Origin: Dehalococcoidia bacterium
Lineage (GTDB): Bacteria > Chloroflexota > Dehalococcoidia > Lucifugimonadales > Lucifugimonadaceae
DNA length: 64,000 nt
Assembly: GCA_022819585.1 (NCBI GenBank)
Contig: JAJEGY010000039.1
Coordinates: 41,344-105,343 of the forward strand
Direction: 5' to 3'
How positions within the stretch are numbered: the first letter of the stretch is position 1; each line of letters opens with the position of its first letter. Of the stretch, positions 16,666 to 25,265 are shown piece after piece. A program made the translations under genes and the position numbers. The notes below the pieces were generated by a model. The model worked only from the letters and a program-made list of their open reading frames with translations. It did no database searches and had not been told where the DNA came from.

Positions 16666-16759
16666 GAGGATCGCCGCAGGGCTCGCCAACCCACACGATA
16701 GCGTATCCTTCCTACCAAAAGCGCAGACCAATGCGCCTCAAGGAGCACCAAAAATCCCT

Positions 16760-17746
16760 ATGCCATCCTCAACATCAATCTCCAACCCCCACGGTCTCAA
16801 ATGGGAACCCGTCCCTCACTGGCCAAAACTCCCAATGGGCGTCTCATTCTACGGCGACGCAACCTCCGTAGCCGTCGACTCCCAAGACAACGTATACGTC
16901 TTCAACCGAGGAACCGACCCGATTTGCGTATTCACTCCCGAAGGCGACCTCCTACGAACGATGCTCCATGACACCGTCACTCGCCCACACGGCATCGAAA
17001 TCGACCCCGACGACAACATCTACGTCGTAGACGACGACGGCCACTACGTCCGAAAGTTCGACCAAGAAGGCGTTGAGCAATTCACCATCGGCGTCCAGGG
17101 CGAACCATGCGAATGGCAGGGCGGAGGCTACTTCAACCGACCAACCGACATCGCTATCCATCCCGACACCGGCGAACTCTTTGTCTCCGACGGCTACGGA
17201 AACTCCCGCGTCCACCGCTTCGATCCCGACGGCAAACACATGCTCTCATGGGGCGAACCCGGCACATACGATGGCCAATTCAGCCTGCCCCACAACATAT
17301 CCATGCTCGGTGAAGACAAAGTCATCGTCGCCGACCGCGAGAACTTCCGCGTACAGATCTTCACCCTCGACGGCGAATACGTCGACCAGTGGCACATCCA
17401 CCACCCGATGTCCGTTACCCAAGGCAAAAACGGCGACGACAAGATCTACATCGGCGACATGATCCAACCCGCGGTCCAACGCGGCGTCCCCGACCTCGGT
17501 GCACGCGTCTCCATCCTCACCGAAGACGGACAACTCATCGAACGCCTCGGCAACCCGCAACCTGGCATGGGCGTGGACCAATTCACCGCACCCCACGGAA
17601 TCTCAACCGACTCCCAAGGCAACGTCTACGTAGCAGAAGTCGCCTACACTAACTTCTACTCCAGCCCCGAAAACTGCGGCATGGACACACCGCCACGCGG
17701 AGAAATCGTAAGCCTCCGCAAGTGGCAACCCGTCAACGGACAATAA
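16760..17746 (+). CDS. NHL-repeat six-bladed beta-propeller protein
   Basis: A 328-residue propeller built of NHL repeats with recurring VAVDSQDNVYVFNRG, DPDDNIYVVDDDG, VSDGYGNSRVHRFDPDG and VADRENFRVQIF strands. It has no signal peptide or membrane segment, so it is probably cytoplasmic. Such proteins resemble peptidyl-hydroxyglycine lyase and SMP-30-like lactonases, but no catalytic assignment is safe. A paralogue of the same layout lies at 18537-19454. Both are near the sugar-acid cluster, so a lactonase-type role is possible. Confidence 0.8.
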   Translation: MPSSTSISNPHGLKWEPVPHWPKLPMGVSFYGDATSVAVDSQDNVYVFNRGTDPICVFTPEGDLLRTMLHDTVTRPHGIEIDPDDNIYVVDDDGHYVRKFDQEGVEQFTIGVQGEPCEWQGGGYFNRPTDIAIHPDTGELFVSDGYGNSRVHRFDPDGKHMLSWGEPGTYDGQFSLPHNISMLGEDKVIVADRENFRVQIFTLDGEYVDQWHIHHPMSVTQGKNGDDKIYIGDMIQPAVQRGVPDLGARVSILTEDGQLIERLGNPQPGMGVDQFTAPHGISTDSQGNVYVAEVAYTNFYSSPENCGMDTPPRGEIVSLRKWQPVNGQ

Positions 17747-17841
17747 CTGTCTGCCATTCATCCTGGAGCTACGCAACAAGCGTAGTATCATGTCATTTCG
17801 GACTGATCAAGCGGTCCAGAAGTTGACAGATAAGTTTCAGG

Positions 17842-18273
17842 ATGATTAGCCGAATGAACACATCGGATTGGTTGGCAGCAACCGGGATCGGAGTATCAGC
17901 CGCTACGTTAGTGGCAGTAGGCTTCGGCGCAGTGTGGTTGCAGCATTACCTCGAGAAATTGCGTTTGAAAAGGGAAGTCTTTAGGAGAGTCGTGGGAAAT
18001 GTGCACAGCATCCTTTACGATTGCCAACACTTTAGAAATCCACACTCTTTCAACGAATCGGGCATCGTTGCGATCAACCAAGTCAGAGCCGCGTTCGACG
18101 ATGACTTGGTGCAGGTCGCATGGCGAGATTGGCACGCGACCGAGGATATCGAGGATTTCGCGAAACTAGTCAGTGCAATGAGTGTCGCCTGTAAACTGAA
18201 TCACTACCGAAGCATGGAACCGCAAGAAATCGCAGATGCTTTTTCATGCAGTTGCGTCGGGAACGAAAACTGA
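17842..18273 (+). CDS. hypothetical protein with one N-terminal membrane helix
   Basis: A 143-residue protein of no recognised family. Residues about 10-32 (WLAATGIGVSAATLVAVGFGAVW) form a likely membrane helix. A basic stretch LEKLRLKREVFRR follows, so the rest probably lies in the cytoplasm. Codon use is less C-biased than in the NHL genes on either side, so it looks inserted between the two paralogues. The start at 17842 or the ATG at 17854 is possible. Confidence 0.55.
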   Translation: MISRMNTSDWLAATGIGVSAATLVAVGFGAVWLQHYLEKLRLKREVFRRVVGNVHSILYDCQHFRNPHSFNESGIVAINQVRAAFDDDLVQVAWRDWHATEDIEDFAKLVSAMSVACKLNHYRSMEPQEIADAFSCSCVGNEN

Positions 18274-18274
18274 G

Positions 18275-18454
18275 GTGGATATCGTGGCCGCAAAAGCCGT
18301 CAAACCCAAACGCCCAATAAAGATCAAGGGCGCTCGAGCCCATAACTGGCTCGAAGATGCTCGTAAAAAAAAGGTTCCGAAAACTGGATCCTCTCAATCG
18401 ACTGATCGATCAGGCGACCCGACAACAGGGGATCGCGACCCAAATCTCGATTGA
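18275..18454 (+). CDS. possible small basic protein
   Basis: A 59-codon frame starting at GTG just after the previous gene's stop. It encodes a Lys/Arg-rich segment (KAVKPKRPIKIKG) and then a polar tail. Its middle contains a run of eight A residues near 18364-18371, where slippage could occur. There is no homology cue; it may be chance. Confidence 0.25.
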   Translation: MDIVAAKAVKPKRPIKIKGARAHNWLEDARKKKVPKTGSSQSTDRSGDPTTGDRDPNLD

Positions 18455-18536
18455 CATCGATCTGTTACGTCTCGCCTGAAATTGGCGAACCACGATTGAT
18501 TTACCCACCAAACTACAAAGCAGAGGAGCCTCCCCC

Positions 18537-19454
18537 ATGCCATACACCCCCGTCCCATACTGGGCCAAACTCCCACACCCGATGTCTTTCAAAGAGGCAA
18601 CATCGGTAGCCGTCGACTCCCAAGACCGCGTCTACATCTTCAACCGCGGCAACTGGCCACTCATCATCTTCGACGCCGACGGAAACTTCATCGAAACATG
18701 GGGCGAAGGCGAGTTCGACCGACCCCACGGCATCTTCATCGACGCCGAAGACAACCTTTACTTGGCCGACGACGAAGGCCACTTCGTCGACAAGCGAACC
18801 CCGTCCGGCAAGATCATCTTCCGTCTCGGAGAGCGCGGAAAACCAGCACCTTGGCAAGAAGGCGAACCCTTCAACCGGCCAACCGACATCGTTGTCCACG
18901 AACCCACCGGCAACATCTTCATCTCCGACGGCTACGGAAACTCCCGCGTCCACAAGTTCGACTCCGAAGGCAACCACATCACTTCATGGGGCGAACCCGG
19001 CGCACTCGACGGCCAATTCAGCCTCCCCCACAACATCTGCCTCCTCGGCGGAGACAAAATCGTCGTTGCCGACCGCGAAAACTTCCGCATCCAGATCTTC
19101 AGCTTGGACGGCGATTACCTAGGCCAGAAACACATGCATCGCCCCATCGCATCGTCCACAGGCCGAGGCGACGACAACCGCATCTACATCGCCGAAGCCG
19201 GAGCACCAGCTGTCCAAGCAGGCGTCCCCAACCTAGGTCAACGCGTCGTCATCCTCGACACCGACCTGAACGAAGTCGACTCATTCGGCGCAGGACTAGC
19301 CGGCGAAGGCCACGACCAATTCATAGCCTCCCACGGTATCGCAACCGACTCCACAGGAGCCGTCTACGTAGCCGAAGTCTCCTACACAAACACAGGATCA
19401 AACCTCAACCCACCCCGCGAAATAACCAGCCTCCGCAAGTGGGTCCCCGCCTAA
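18537..19454 (+). CDS. NHL-repeat beta-propeller protein, paralogue
   Basis: A 305-residue propeller closely similar to the protein at 16760-17746, sharing PVPYWAKLP..MSF, VAVDSQDRVYIFNRG, DGYGNSRVHKFDSEG, SWGEPGALDGQFSLPHNI and VADRENFRIQIFSLDG. It lacks the extra N-terminal 20 residues of its partner. The pair arose by duplication and is split by one unrelated small membrane protein gene. Function is as uncertain as for the first copy. Confidence 0.8.
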   Translation: MPYTPVPYWAKLPHPMSFKEATSVAVDSQDRVYIFNRGNWPLIIFDADGNFIETWGEGEFDRPHGIFIDAEDNLYLADDEGHFVDKRTPSGKIIFRLGERGKPAPWQEGEPFNRPTDIVVHEPTGNIFISDGYGNSRVHKFDSEGNHITSWGEPGALDGQFSLPHNICLLGGDKIVVADRENFRIQIFSLDGDYLGQKHMHRPIASSTGRGDDNRIYIAEAGAPAVQAGVPNLGQRVVILDTDLNEVDSFGAGLAGEGHDQFIASHGIATDSTGAVYVAEVSYTNTGSNLNPPREITSLRKWVPA

Positions 19455-19510
19455 GATATCCCGCAAAAGAAAGGTCCGAACCCAAGTCTTGAGCGTCTGG
19501 TATCACGTGA

Positions 19511-20386
19511 ATGTCTGATCCCACCATTGACAAAGTTCCTTCGCTAGTTGACCTTATTAACCCGACTCTGAAAGCCATACGCGAACTCGGCGGGAGTGCG
19601 AAGGTGAACGAAATTGTCGATCAAGTGATCGATGACTTGGAATTGAGCGAAGATGTTGCGACACGACCATATAAGGATGAAAGCACGCCAGCATTGTCGC
19701 GGCATTTGGCATCGGCGCGTACGATCCTGAAATTCAATGGATATATCAATAACTCCCAACGTGGCGTGTGGACATTAACGTCTCAAGGTTTAGCCGTTGA
19801 AGAGATAAATGCCCAAGAAGCGCAATCGAAATACCTGCGCTCGCTGAAGAAGCCGGTACCTGATGAAAATGGAGACGATGTCGGTGGGGAGGAGAATGGC
19901 ATACCCGTTGACGAATCTGAGTCATGGCGAGATTCGCTGTTGCGTCGACTCCAAGTGATGCCACCGGATGCGTTCGAGCGGTTATGCCAGCGCTTGTTGC
20001 GTGAATCAGGCTTCATCGAGGTGGAAGTCACTGGCCGCCCCGGAGATGGAGGCATCGATGGAAACGGGATTATCCGATTGGAGCGATTGATCAGTTTTCC
20101 CGTTTCTTTCCAATGCAAAAGGTATACAAGCAACGTCCCAGCTCGCGATGTGAGGGACTTCCGCGGCGCAATGCAAGGTCGAGCCGAAAAGGGTTTGTTC
20201 ATCACTACTGGTGGGTTTACTCCGGCCGCAAAAGTAGAAGCGACTAGAGATGGCGCTCCTCCAATTGATTTGATCGATGGCGAAGCTTTGGTGGAACTGT
20301 TGAAAGAGTTGGGGCTGGGCGTCAAGGTCACGCAGCGTGTCGTCGAAGACGTTCAAGTCGACGTTGAGTTTTTCGCGCCTTCTTGA
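19511..20386 (+). CDS. Mrr-type restriction endonuclease
   Basis: A type IV-like enzyme expected to cut methylated or otherwise modified DNA. The N-terminal about 100 residues form the winged-helix Mrr_N domain (SKVNEIVDQVIDDL-like segment through SQRGVWTLTSQG). The C-terminal domain begins FERLCQRLLRESGF and has the PD-(D/E)XK core GDGGIDGNG then FQCKRY, with the usual QxK residues. 291 residues, complete. Codon use is much less C-biased than in its neighbours, consistent with transfer. It adds to the restriction systems at 1.2-3.2 and 7.3-10.4 kb. Confidence 0.9.
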   Translation: MSDPTIDKVPSLVDLINPTLKAIRELGGSAKVNEIVDQVIDDLELSEDVATRPYKDESTPALSRHLASARTILKFNGYINNSQRGVWTLTSQGLAVEEINAQEAQSKYLRSLKKPVPDENGDDVGGEENGIPVDESESWRDSLLRRLQVMPPDAFERLCQRLLRESGFIEVEVTGRPGDGGIDGNGIIRLERLISFPVSFQCKRYTSNVPARDVRDFRGAMQGRAEKGLFITTGGFTPAAKVEATRDGAPPIDLIDGEALVELLKELGLGVKVTQRVVEDVQVDVEFFAPS

Positions 20387-20403
20387 TTACCCTTCAATTC
20401 TCC

Positions 20404-20865
20404 TTAGCCGCCCTCCACCCCCCAATCTGACCCCCCATGCTCCTCGTAGTGCAGCATCGACCACTCATCAATAAGATGCCGCCTCGGATGCTCCTGTAGA
20501 AAATGACTCGCCGGAGTAGCCGCAAGAACATCCCGCAACCGACGATGCGTCGCCTCTAACCGCTCGATGACCTCCCGCGGCGACGCATCCCCCATCTCCG
20601 CCACAACCTCCTCGTTGAACGCATCCACATCCGGTTCCGGATAGTCATACCCATCATCCGGCGTCTCCAGCGCATCCATCAACAGCTCCTCCCAAGCGCT
20701 CACATGCCATAGCACCTGATAAACCGACCACTCACCGCAGGCCCCGGGAACAACCGCATCCTCGCTCCGCAACTCGTTGAACGAAGCCCGAAACCCGCGC
20801 CAAGCATCATCGATCGCCAAAATGATCAATCGCTTAACAGTCTCTTGGTCCGGTTCCTGCATCAA
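20404..20865 (-). CDS. DinB-like four-helix protein
   Basis: A 153-residue protein of the DinB/YfiT-type metal-binding bundle. It has VYQVLWHVSAWEE with the first His, and LHYEEHGGSDW near the C-terminus with the other two His ligands. Family members are thiol-dependent transferases or stress proteins; no substrate can be named. It converges on the mrr gene with an 18-bp gap. Confidence 0.72.
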   Translation of the reverse strand: MMQEPDQETVKRLIILAIDDAWRGFRASFNELRSEDAVVPGACGEWSVYQVLWHVSAWEELLMDALETPDDGYDYPEPDVDAFNEEVVAEMGDASPREVIERLEATHRRLRDVLAATPASHFLQEHPRRHLIDEWSMLHYEEHGGSDWGVEGG

Positions 20866-20944
20866 CCTGCCTCGTCAAATCGTCATCCGATGGTAACCCA
20901 ACTGACACCCAACGCGACTTATGCCCGCTACATCAGAGATTTCT

Positions 20945-20959
20945 GATCTTGTACAGATC
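20945..20959. promoter_or_regulatory. palindrome upstream of a sigma70 promoter
   Basis: GATCT-TGTAC-AGATC is a perfect inverted repeat about 37 bp upstream of the -35 hexamer at 20997. It could be an operator for the transcript that starts near 21031. Confidence 0.4.
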
Positions 20960-20996
20960 TGAGAAAATCGATTTCATAGACTTCGCTGATTCGCGC

Positions 20997-21024
20997 TTGA
21001 CATCGCGAACATATGTAGTAATAT
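20997..21024 (+). promoter_or_regulatory. sigma70-type promoter
   Basis: TTGACA (20997-21002) and TAATAT (21019-21024) are separated by 16 bp, near-consensus hexamers in an otherwise GC-rich chromosome. Transcription would start near 21031 and read into a 1-kb stretch with no convincing gene before rpsP. Confidence 0.65.
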
Positions 21025-21030
21025 AGAAAC

Positions 21031-21800
21031 CAGATCGACGGATCGACACAGTGCTGCGCAGACGTGTGCAGACCCCCCGACCCAGACGGTCACAGGGAGA
21101 AAGCGTGAGGACATGAAGGCAAAAGTCGACAAGAAAAGCACAGTCAACACCTGTGTCGAGTCACTGCGTCTTCGCGTCCTCTGGTGGCGTCCCTCGGCGG
21201 ATCGGAAGTCCGCCGCAAGACCGCGAGGGTCCGTGCCGAAGCGTGGGAGGCACAGTTCCCGGAGCGCGACGCATCAGTCCTGCGCCGCACAGCGAGCCAG
21301 CAGGCATCCCCTCAAGCCCCTTTCGCGGAGCGAAGGGGGCGCGGACGAGCGAAGCGAGTCCGCGGGGGATGCCATGCCAAGGGCCGGGAGACCGCACGTG
21401 GAGCCGACGGACGTCTACTCCTGTCCACCACAGGAGGGAGGCTACAGCGCGAGAGGATCCCGCGAGGGTGAATCGAAGGAAGGCGGCGTACTCCGAACGG
21501 TGTCCCCAATCACCGCGCCGCGGACCAAGCACGCGGTCTGGCGACGCGTGCCGCGTCTGGATATGGAAGCTAGCGGTCTGACACACCGTTCTGCGCAGCA
21601 TCTGACCCCTCTCCGGGGTCGTCCTCAACCGGCAACGGAAGAGGCGATGGAGAGGGAAGGAGCCGAGGTCGAAGTACAAAGACCGAGGCTCAAGGACCAG
21701 GGCAGTACATTCGGCCCCATGACCCGACCTCCTAGTCACACCTGATGGCAACGTAAACCAAAGGGCAAAGACAACCCTGCGCCCCTGAAAAGGCGCAGGG
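21031..21800 (+). ncRNA. candidate structured non-coding transcript (unidentified)
   Basis: Between dinB-like and rpsP lie 1136 bp without a recognisable gene. Downstream of the promoter the sequence is GC-rich and full of short inverted repeats: GGCGGA/TCCGCC near 21195, GTGCC/GGCAC near 21235-21255, a palindromic repeat at 21302-21375, and CCCTGCGCC/GGCGCAGGG at about 21775-21800, which could end the transcript. An open frame at 21113-21745 encodes only a low-complexity Arg/Ser-rich product running through the repeat. No RNase P, tmRNA, SRP or 6S RNA signature was found. A long rpsP leader is the main alternative. Confidence 0.35.
21302..21375. repeat. GC-rich palindromic repeat copy
   Basis: Contains GGCATCCCC, CCCCTTTCGCGGAGCGAAGGGGG and GGGGGATGCC, the same units as at 7133-7200 and 51882-51945. 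It sits inside the putative non-coding transcript upstream of rpsP. Confidence 0.7.
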
Positions 21801-22001
21801 GGAGGAACAAAAACCAAGCCACCCCCAAGTGGCCATACATACACGCCCAAAACCCAACAAAAGAAAAGCTGCTACGCGGCCAACACCCCCAAAGAGATAA
21901 AATCGAAACTTAGCACCTGCGCCAAACACAAAAGGCGCACCAAACTAATCAGGCGACACACATCTCGCCCCCAAACCACCACCAAACCTCCCGAAAGTTC
22001 C

Positions 22002-22262
22002 ATGGTTCGAATCAGACTCAAGAGAATCGGCTCCCGAGGCCGACCTTACTACCGCATCGTCGTCGCTGACCAGCGCTCCGCAGCAGCCGGAAGATACATC
22101 GATCAAGTCGGCTTCTACGACCCCTTCCCAGACCCGCCGCAGATCGACTTCGACGAAGACAAAACCCTCGACTGGCTCAGAAAAGGCGCTCAGCCTTCCG
22201 AACCCGTCGAGCGGATGCTCAAATCCAAAGGCATTCTCGAAAAGGTGAAGGTCAATGCGTGA
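22002..22262 (+). CDS. rpsP: 30S ribosomal protein S16
   Basis: An 86-residue small-subunit protein starting MVRIRLKRIGSRGRPYYRIVVADQRSAAAGRYIDQVGFYDP, diagnostic for S16. It has full length and overlaps the following KH-domain gene by 8 bp, the common rpsP-khpA arrangement. The usual ffh, rimM and trmD neighbours are absent. Confidence 0.97.
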   Translation: MVRIRLKRIGSRGRPYYRIVVADQRSAAAGRYIDQVGFYDPFPDPPQIDFDEDKTLDWLRKGAQPSEPVERMLKSKGILEKVKVNA

Positions 22263-22683
22263 AGATCAAAACCTTCCCGAAAACGAGGATGTCGCAGACG
22301 AAACTCCGCCCGAAGAACCCGTAGCCGAAGAACCCGTGGTTGAAGAACCCCTAGCCGAAGATACGCTCGACCTCCAAGACGCTGAAATCGCCGAAGACGC
22401 TGAAGCCGAACTCGATCCATACGACCACATCGGCGAAGTCGAGGGCGAAGCCGAAATGCGAGACATGATCGGTTACATCGCACGGGTCCTCGTCGACGAC
22501 GCCGAAGCCGTCCAAGTCACTTCAAACTGGAACGACGGACGCCTCAACATCAACCTCAAAGTCGCCGATGCCGACAAAGGAAAAGTCATCGGACGCCGAG
22601 GACGAGTAGTCCATGCCATGCAGTCCCTGCTAAGGGTCGCCGCAACAAAATCAAACATGCGGGCAGGCATCGACGTCGAATAA
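22255..22683 (+). CDS. khpA: KH-domain RNA-binding protein with acidic extension
   Basis: The C-terminal about 75 residues match the KhpA/YlqC single KH domain, with the RNA-gripping loop VIGRRGR inside KGKVIGRRGRVVHAMQSLL. KhpA proteins bind small RNAs and influence cell elongation. This copy is 142 residues, nearly double the family length, because of about 65 N-terminal residues rich in Glu and Pro (repeats of EEPV/EEPL). The ATG overlaps rpsP; a start nearer the KH domain (GEAEMRDMIGYIARVL) would give a normal-length product. Confidence 0.85.
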   Translation: MREDQNLPENEDVADETPPEEPVAEEPVVEEPLAEDTLDLQDAEIAEDAEAELDPYDHIGEVEGEAEMRDMIGYIARVLVDDAEAVQVTSNWNDGRLNINLKVADADKGKVIGRRGRVVHAMQSLLRVAATKSNMRAGIDVE

Positions 22684-22727
22684 ACTTCAACCCACCAAAC
22701 TCTGCTTCATAGGAAAGGAGGACGAAA

Positions 22728-23486
22728 TTGTCAGGCCATTCTAAGTGGAGCACCATCAAGCACAAAAAAGGTGCCGCTGACGCAAAGCGCGGCCAGCTCT
22801 TCACTAAACTCTCCCGCGAAATCTCCGTCGCCGCCAGGGAAGGATCTCCCGACCCCGAGATGAACTTCCGACTGAGGCTTGCCGTCGACAACGCCAAGGC
22901 TCAGAACATGCCGAAGGACAACATCGAGCGCGCCATCGCTAAAGGCGCAGGCATCGGTGCCGACGGCGCCGCTCTCGAAGAACTCACCTACGAAGCATAC
23001 GGACCCGGCGGAACTGGATTCATCATCCAGACCCTCACCGACAACCGAAACCGCGCCGCATCCGGCATCCGATCAAAAGTCACACGAGGCGGAGGAAACC
23101 TCGCCGCAAACGGCGCCGTCTCATGGAACTTCGAGCAGAAGGGACTCGTGACCCTTGAAGTCGAAGGCGCAGACCCCGAAGAAATCGCCCTCGAAGTCAT
23201 GGACATCGGTGCCGAAGACGTCGACATCGAAGAAGACCTCGTAAGCATCACATTCCCATTCAGCGAATTCGCACGAGCCAAAACCGAACTCGAAGCCTTC
23301 GACAACGTCCGCATCGAATCCGCCGAACTCGCCATGATCCCCAACAGCATGGTTTTCCTCGAGAAATCGCAGGCCGCACAAACCCTACGCCTACTCGAAG
23401 AACTAGAAGAACTCGACGACGTCTCAAAAGTCTTCACAAACGCCGACTTCCCCGAGGAAGTCCTAGAAGATTTCCTCGCCCAATAG
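22728..23486 (+). CDS. yebC: YebC/TACO1-family regulatory protein
   Basis: A 252-residue YebC family member, known as a transcriptional or translational regulator that helps at difficult codon runs. It starts with MSGHSKWSTIKHKKGAADAKRGQLFTKL from a TTG preceded by a strong AAAGGAGG site. The following domains (NFRLRLAVDNAKAQNMPKDNIERAI; YEAYGPGG) are intact. It follows the KH gene by 44 bp on the same strand. Confidence 0.95.
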   Translation: MSGHSKWSTIKHKKGAADAKRGQLFTKLSREISVAAREGSPDPEMNFRLRLAVDNAKAQNMPKDNIERAIAKGAGIGADGAALEELTYEAYGPGGTGFIIQTLTDNRNRAASGIRSKVTRGGGNLAANGAVSWNFEQKGLVTLEVEGADPEEIALEVMDIGAEDVDIEEDLVSITFPFSEFARAKTELEAFDNVRIESAELAMIPNSMVFLEKSQAAQTLRLLEELEELDDVSKVFTNADFPEEVLEDFLAQ

Positions 23487-23519
23487 ACCAAAATTCCTAA
23501 ATCCGAGGACTAGGGCGAA

Positions 23520-24377
23520 ATGCCCCTATCACGCCACTACGTCCGACGCGTCGTCGCCAACGCCCTCGAAGAGGACGCCGCATTCAACGACGCCACAACA
23601 CTAGCAACCATCGGCGACTCCGACGCCCGAGCCAACTCCCAACTCGTCGCCAAACAACCCGGCATCATCGCCGGCATCCAAGTCGCAGAAGAAACCTTCC
23701 GCGCTCTCGACCCCCACGCCTCCTTCACCCCCCACCTGACCGACGGCGACCCCGTCGAACCCGGCAGCAACATCGCCACCATCACCGGCAACGCCGCCGC
23801 AATCCTCAGCGCCGAACGAACCGCCCTAAACCTCCTCCAACGAATGAGCGGCATCGCAACCCTCACCGCCAAATACGTCAACGCCATCCAAGGCACCAAC
23901 GCCACCATCGTCGACACCCGCAAGACCGCACCCGGCCTCCGCCTCCTCGACAAATACAGCGTCCTCACCGGTGGAGGCGGCAACCACCGCATGTCCTTGG
24001 CCGACTGCATCCTCATCAAAGACAACCACATCGCCGCCATGCAGCAACAAGGAATGACCATCGGCGACATCGTCCGACAAGCCCGCGCCAACGCCCCCTT
24101 CTCCATCAAGATCGAGATCGAAGTCGAGAACATCCCCGACGCCATCGACGCCATGAAAGCCGGTGCCGACATCGTAATGCTCGACAACATGACCCCCGAC
24201 CACATGCGCCAAGCCGTCCTTCAACGCACCGGCGACACGCTCCTAGAAGCCTCCGGCAACATCAACCTCACAACCGTCCGCCAAATCGCTCAAACCGGCG
24301 TCGACATCATCTCCGTAGGCGAACTAACCCACTCCGTCCCAGCCCTAGACATCTCCCTAGACTTCACCGTCCAATAA
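23520..24377 (+). CDS. nadC: nicotinate-nucleotide diphosphorylase (carboxylating)
   Basis: Quinolinate phosphoribosyltransferase, joining quinolinate and PRPP to nicotinate mononucleotide in de novo NAD synthesis. Motifs: LNLLQRMSGIAT, the active-site run DTRKTAPGLRLLDKYSVLTGGGGNHR, LIKDNHI and ISVGELTHS. 285 residues, standard. Third codon positions are almost all C. nadA and nadB are not in the window. Confidence 0.96.
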   Translation: MPLSRHYVRRVVANALEEDAAFNDATTLATIGDSDARANSQLVAKQPGIIAGIQVAEETFRALDPHASFTPHLTDGDPVEPGSNIATITGNAAAILSAERTALNLLQRMSGIATLTAKYVNAIQGTNATIVDTRKTAPGLRLLDKYSVLTGGGGNHRMSLADCILIKDNHIAAMQQQGMTIGDIVRQARANAPFSIKIEIEVENIPDAIDAMKAGADIVMLDNMTPDHMRQAVLQRTGDTLLEASGNINLTTVRQIAQTGVDIISVGELTHSVPALDISLDFTVQ

Positions 24378-24383
24378 ACCCAC

Positions 24384-24857
24384 TCACCCCCGACGACGCC
24401 CCCGGTGTCGGTCCGTCGAATCCAAGATAAACGTCGCCGGCCCCTCATTCACCAACTCAACATCCATCATCGCCCCAAACACCCCCAGCTGAACATCAAC
24501 CCCAGCATCCCTAAACGCCTCCGCAACCCGATCAAACATCGGCTCCGCAACATCCCCCGGAGCGCTCGCAGTGAACCCAGGCCTACGCCCCTTCCGAGTA
24601 TCCGCAAACAAAGTGAACTGACTGATCAGCAGCGCCCCACCACCCACATCCAGCAGCGAAAGATCAAACCCAGACTCCCCCTCAACCGCCTTGAAGATAC
24701 GCAGGTTCACCGTCTTGTTGACGAGGTAGTGGATATCCGCCTGTTCATCGTCATGCGTGACCCCGACCAGAATCACCAGACCTTTATCGATCTCGCCGGT
24801 AACCTGACCTTCGACCGTAACCTTGGCCCCGGTCGAGCGTTGGATCACGAATCTCAA
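24384..24857 (-). CDS. dtd: D-aminoacyl-tRNA deacylase
   Basis: Removes D-amino acids mis-attached to tRNA. The 157-residue protein begins MRFVIQRSTGAKVTVEG and has the catalytic SQFTLFADTRKGRRPGF and the C-terminal substrate motif NEGPATFILDS (family NxGPVT). It is the last gene of a minus-strand run with fmdB and the DUF255 gene and converges on nadC with a 6-bp gap. Confidence 0.95.
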   Translation of the reverse strand: MRFVIQRSTGAKVTVEGQVTGEIDKGLVILVGVTHDDEQADIHYLVNKTVNLRIFKAVEGESGFDLSLLDVGGGALLISQFTLFADTRKGRRPGFTASAPGDVAEPMFDRVAEAFRDAGVDVQLGVFGAMMDVELVNEGPATFILDSTDRHRGRRRG

Positions 24858-24871
24858 CTGTCGTCGTTGCC

Positions 24872-25159
24872 CTAGTCAGAGGATTCCGAGGATGACGAGC
24901 TGCTCTTCGCAGTCTCTTTCTTCTTCGATTTCGACTCAGAAGCCTCGCCGTTAGATTCAGACTTGCTCCGAGAGGACGAACCATTCCGCCCATAGTCAGT
25001 CGTGTAAAAACCCGATCCCTTGTACAGCACCATCGGAACCGAGAGTTGCCGCCTTGCAGAGGAACCGCAATCGCTACACGTTGCCACGGGTTCCGATGAG
25101 AAACTCTGCATCTCCTCAAATATGTGGCCATTCTCGCACTTATAGTCGTAAAGGGGCAT
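24872..25159 (-). CDS. FmdB-family zinc-ribbon protein
   Basis: A 95-residue protein with the FmdB start MPLYDYKCENGHIFEEMQSF and a CxxC...CxxC zinc ribbon (YKCENGH..CSDCGS). The C-terminal third is low-complexity Ser/Lys/Glu. FmdB-type proteins were named for amide or formamide gene regulation, but most have no known role. Confidence 0.85.
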   Translation of the reverse strand: MPLYDYKCENGHIFEEMQSFSSEPVATCSDCGSSARRQLSVPMVLYKGSGFYTTDYGRNGSSSRSKSESNGEASESKSKKKETAKSSSSSSESSD

Positions 25160-25265
25160 CGGGGGCTCGTCGTTCGTATTCGATTCCGCAATGGACGCGG
25201 TGGAATCGTCCGCAATTGTCGCGGAAGTGTGTGTTACGCCAGATCAGGTCGTCATTGGGATTCTA

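Noticed and set aside
21113..21745. 210-codon open frame in the rpsP upstream region
   Set aside because: The product is low-complexity Arg/Ser-rich, runs through a palindromic repeat and matches no family; GC-rich sequence often keeps such frames open.
20997..21800. RNase P RNA, tmRNA or SRP RNA
   Set aside because: None of the conserved blocks (GAGGAAAGTCC, the tmRNA tag frame and T-arm, or GGTCAGG...GGAA...AGCAGCC) was found.
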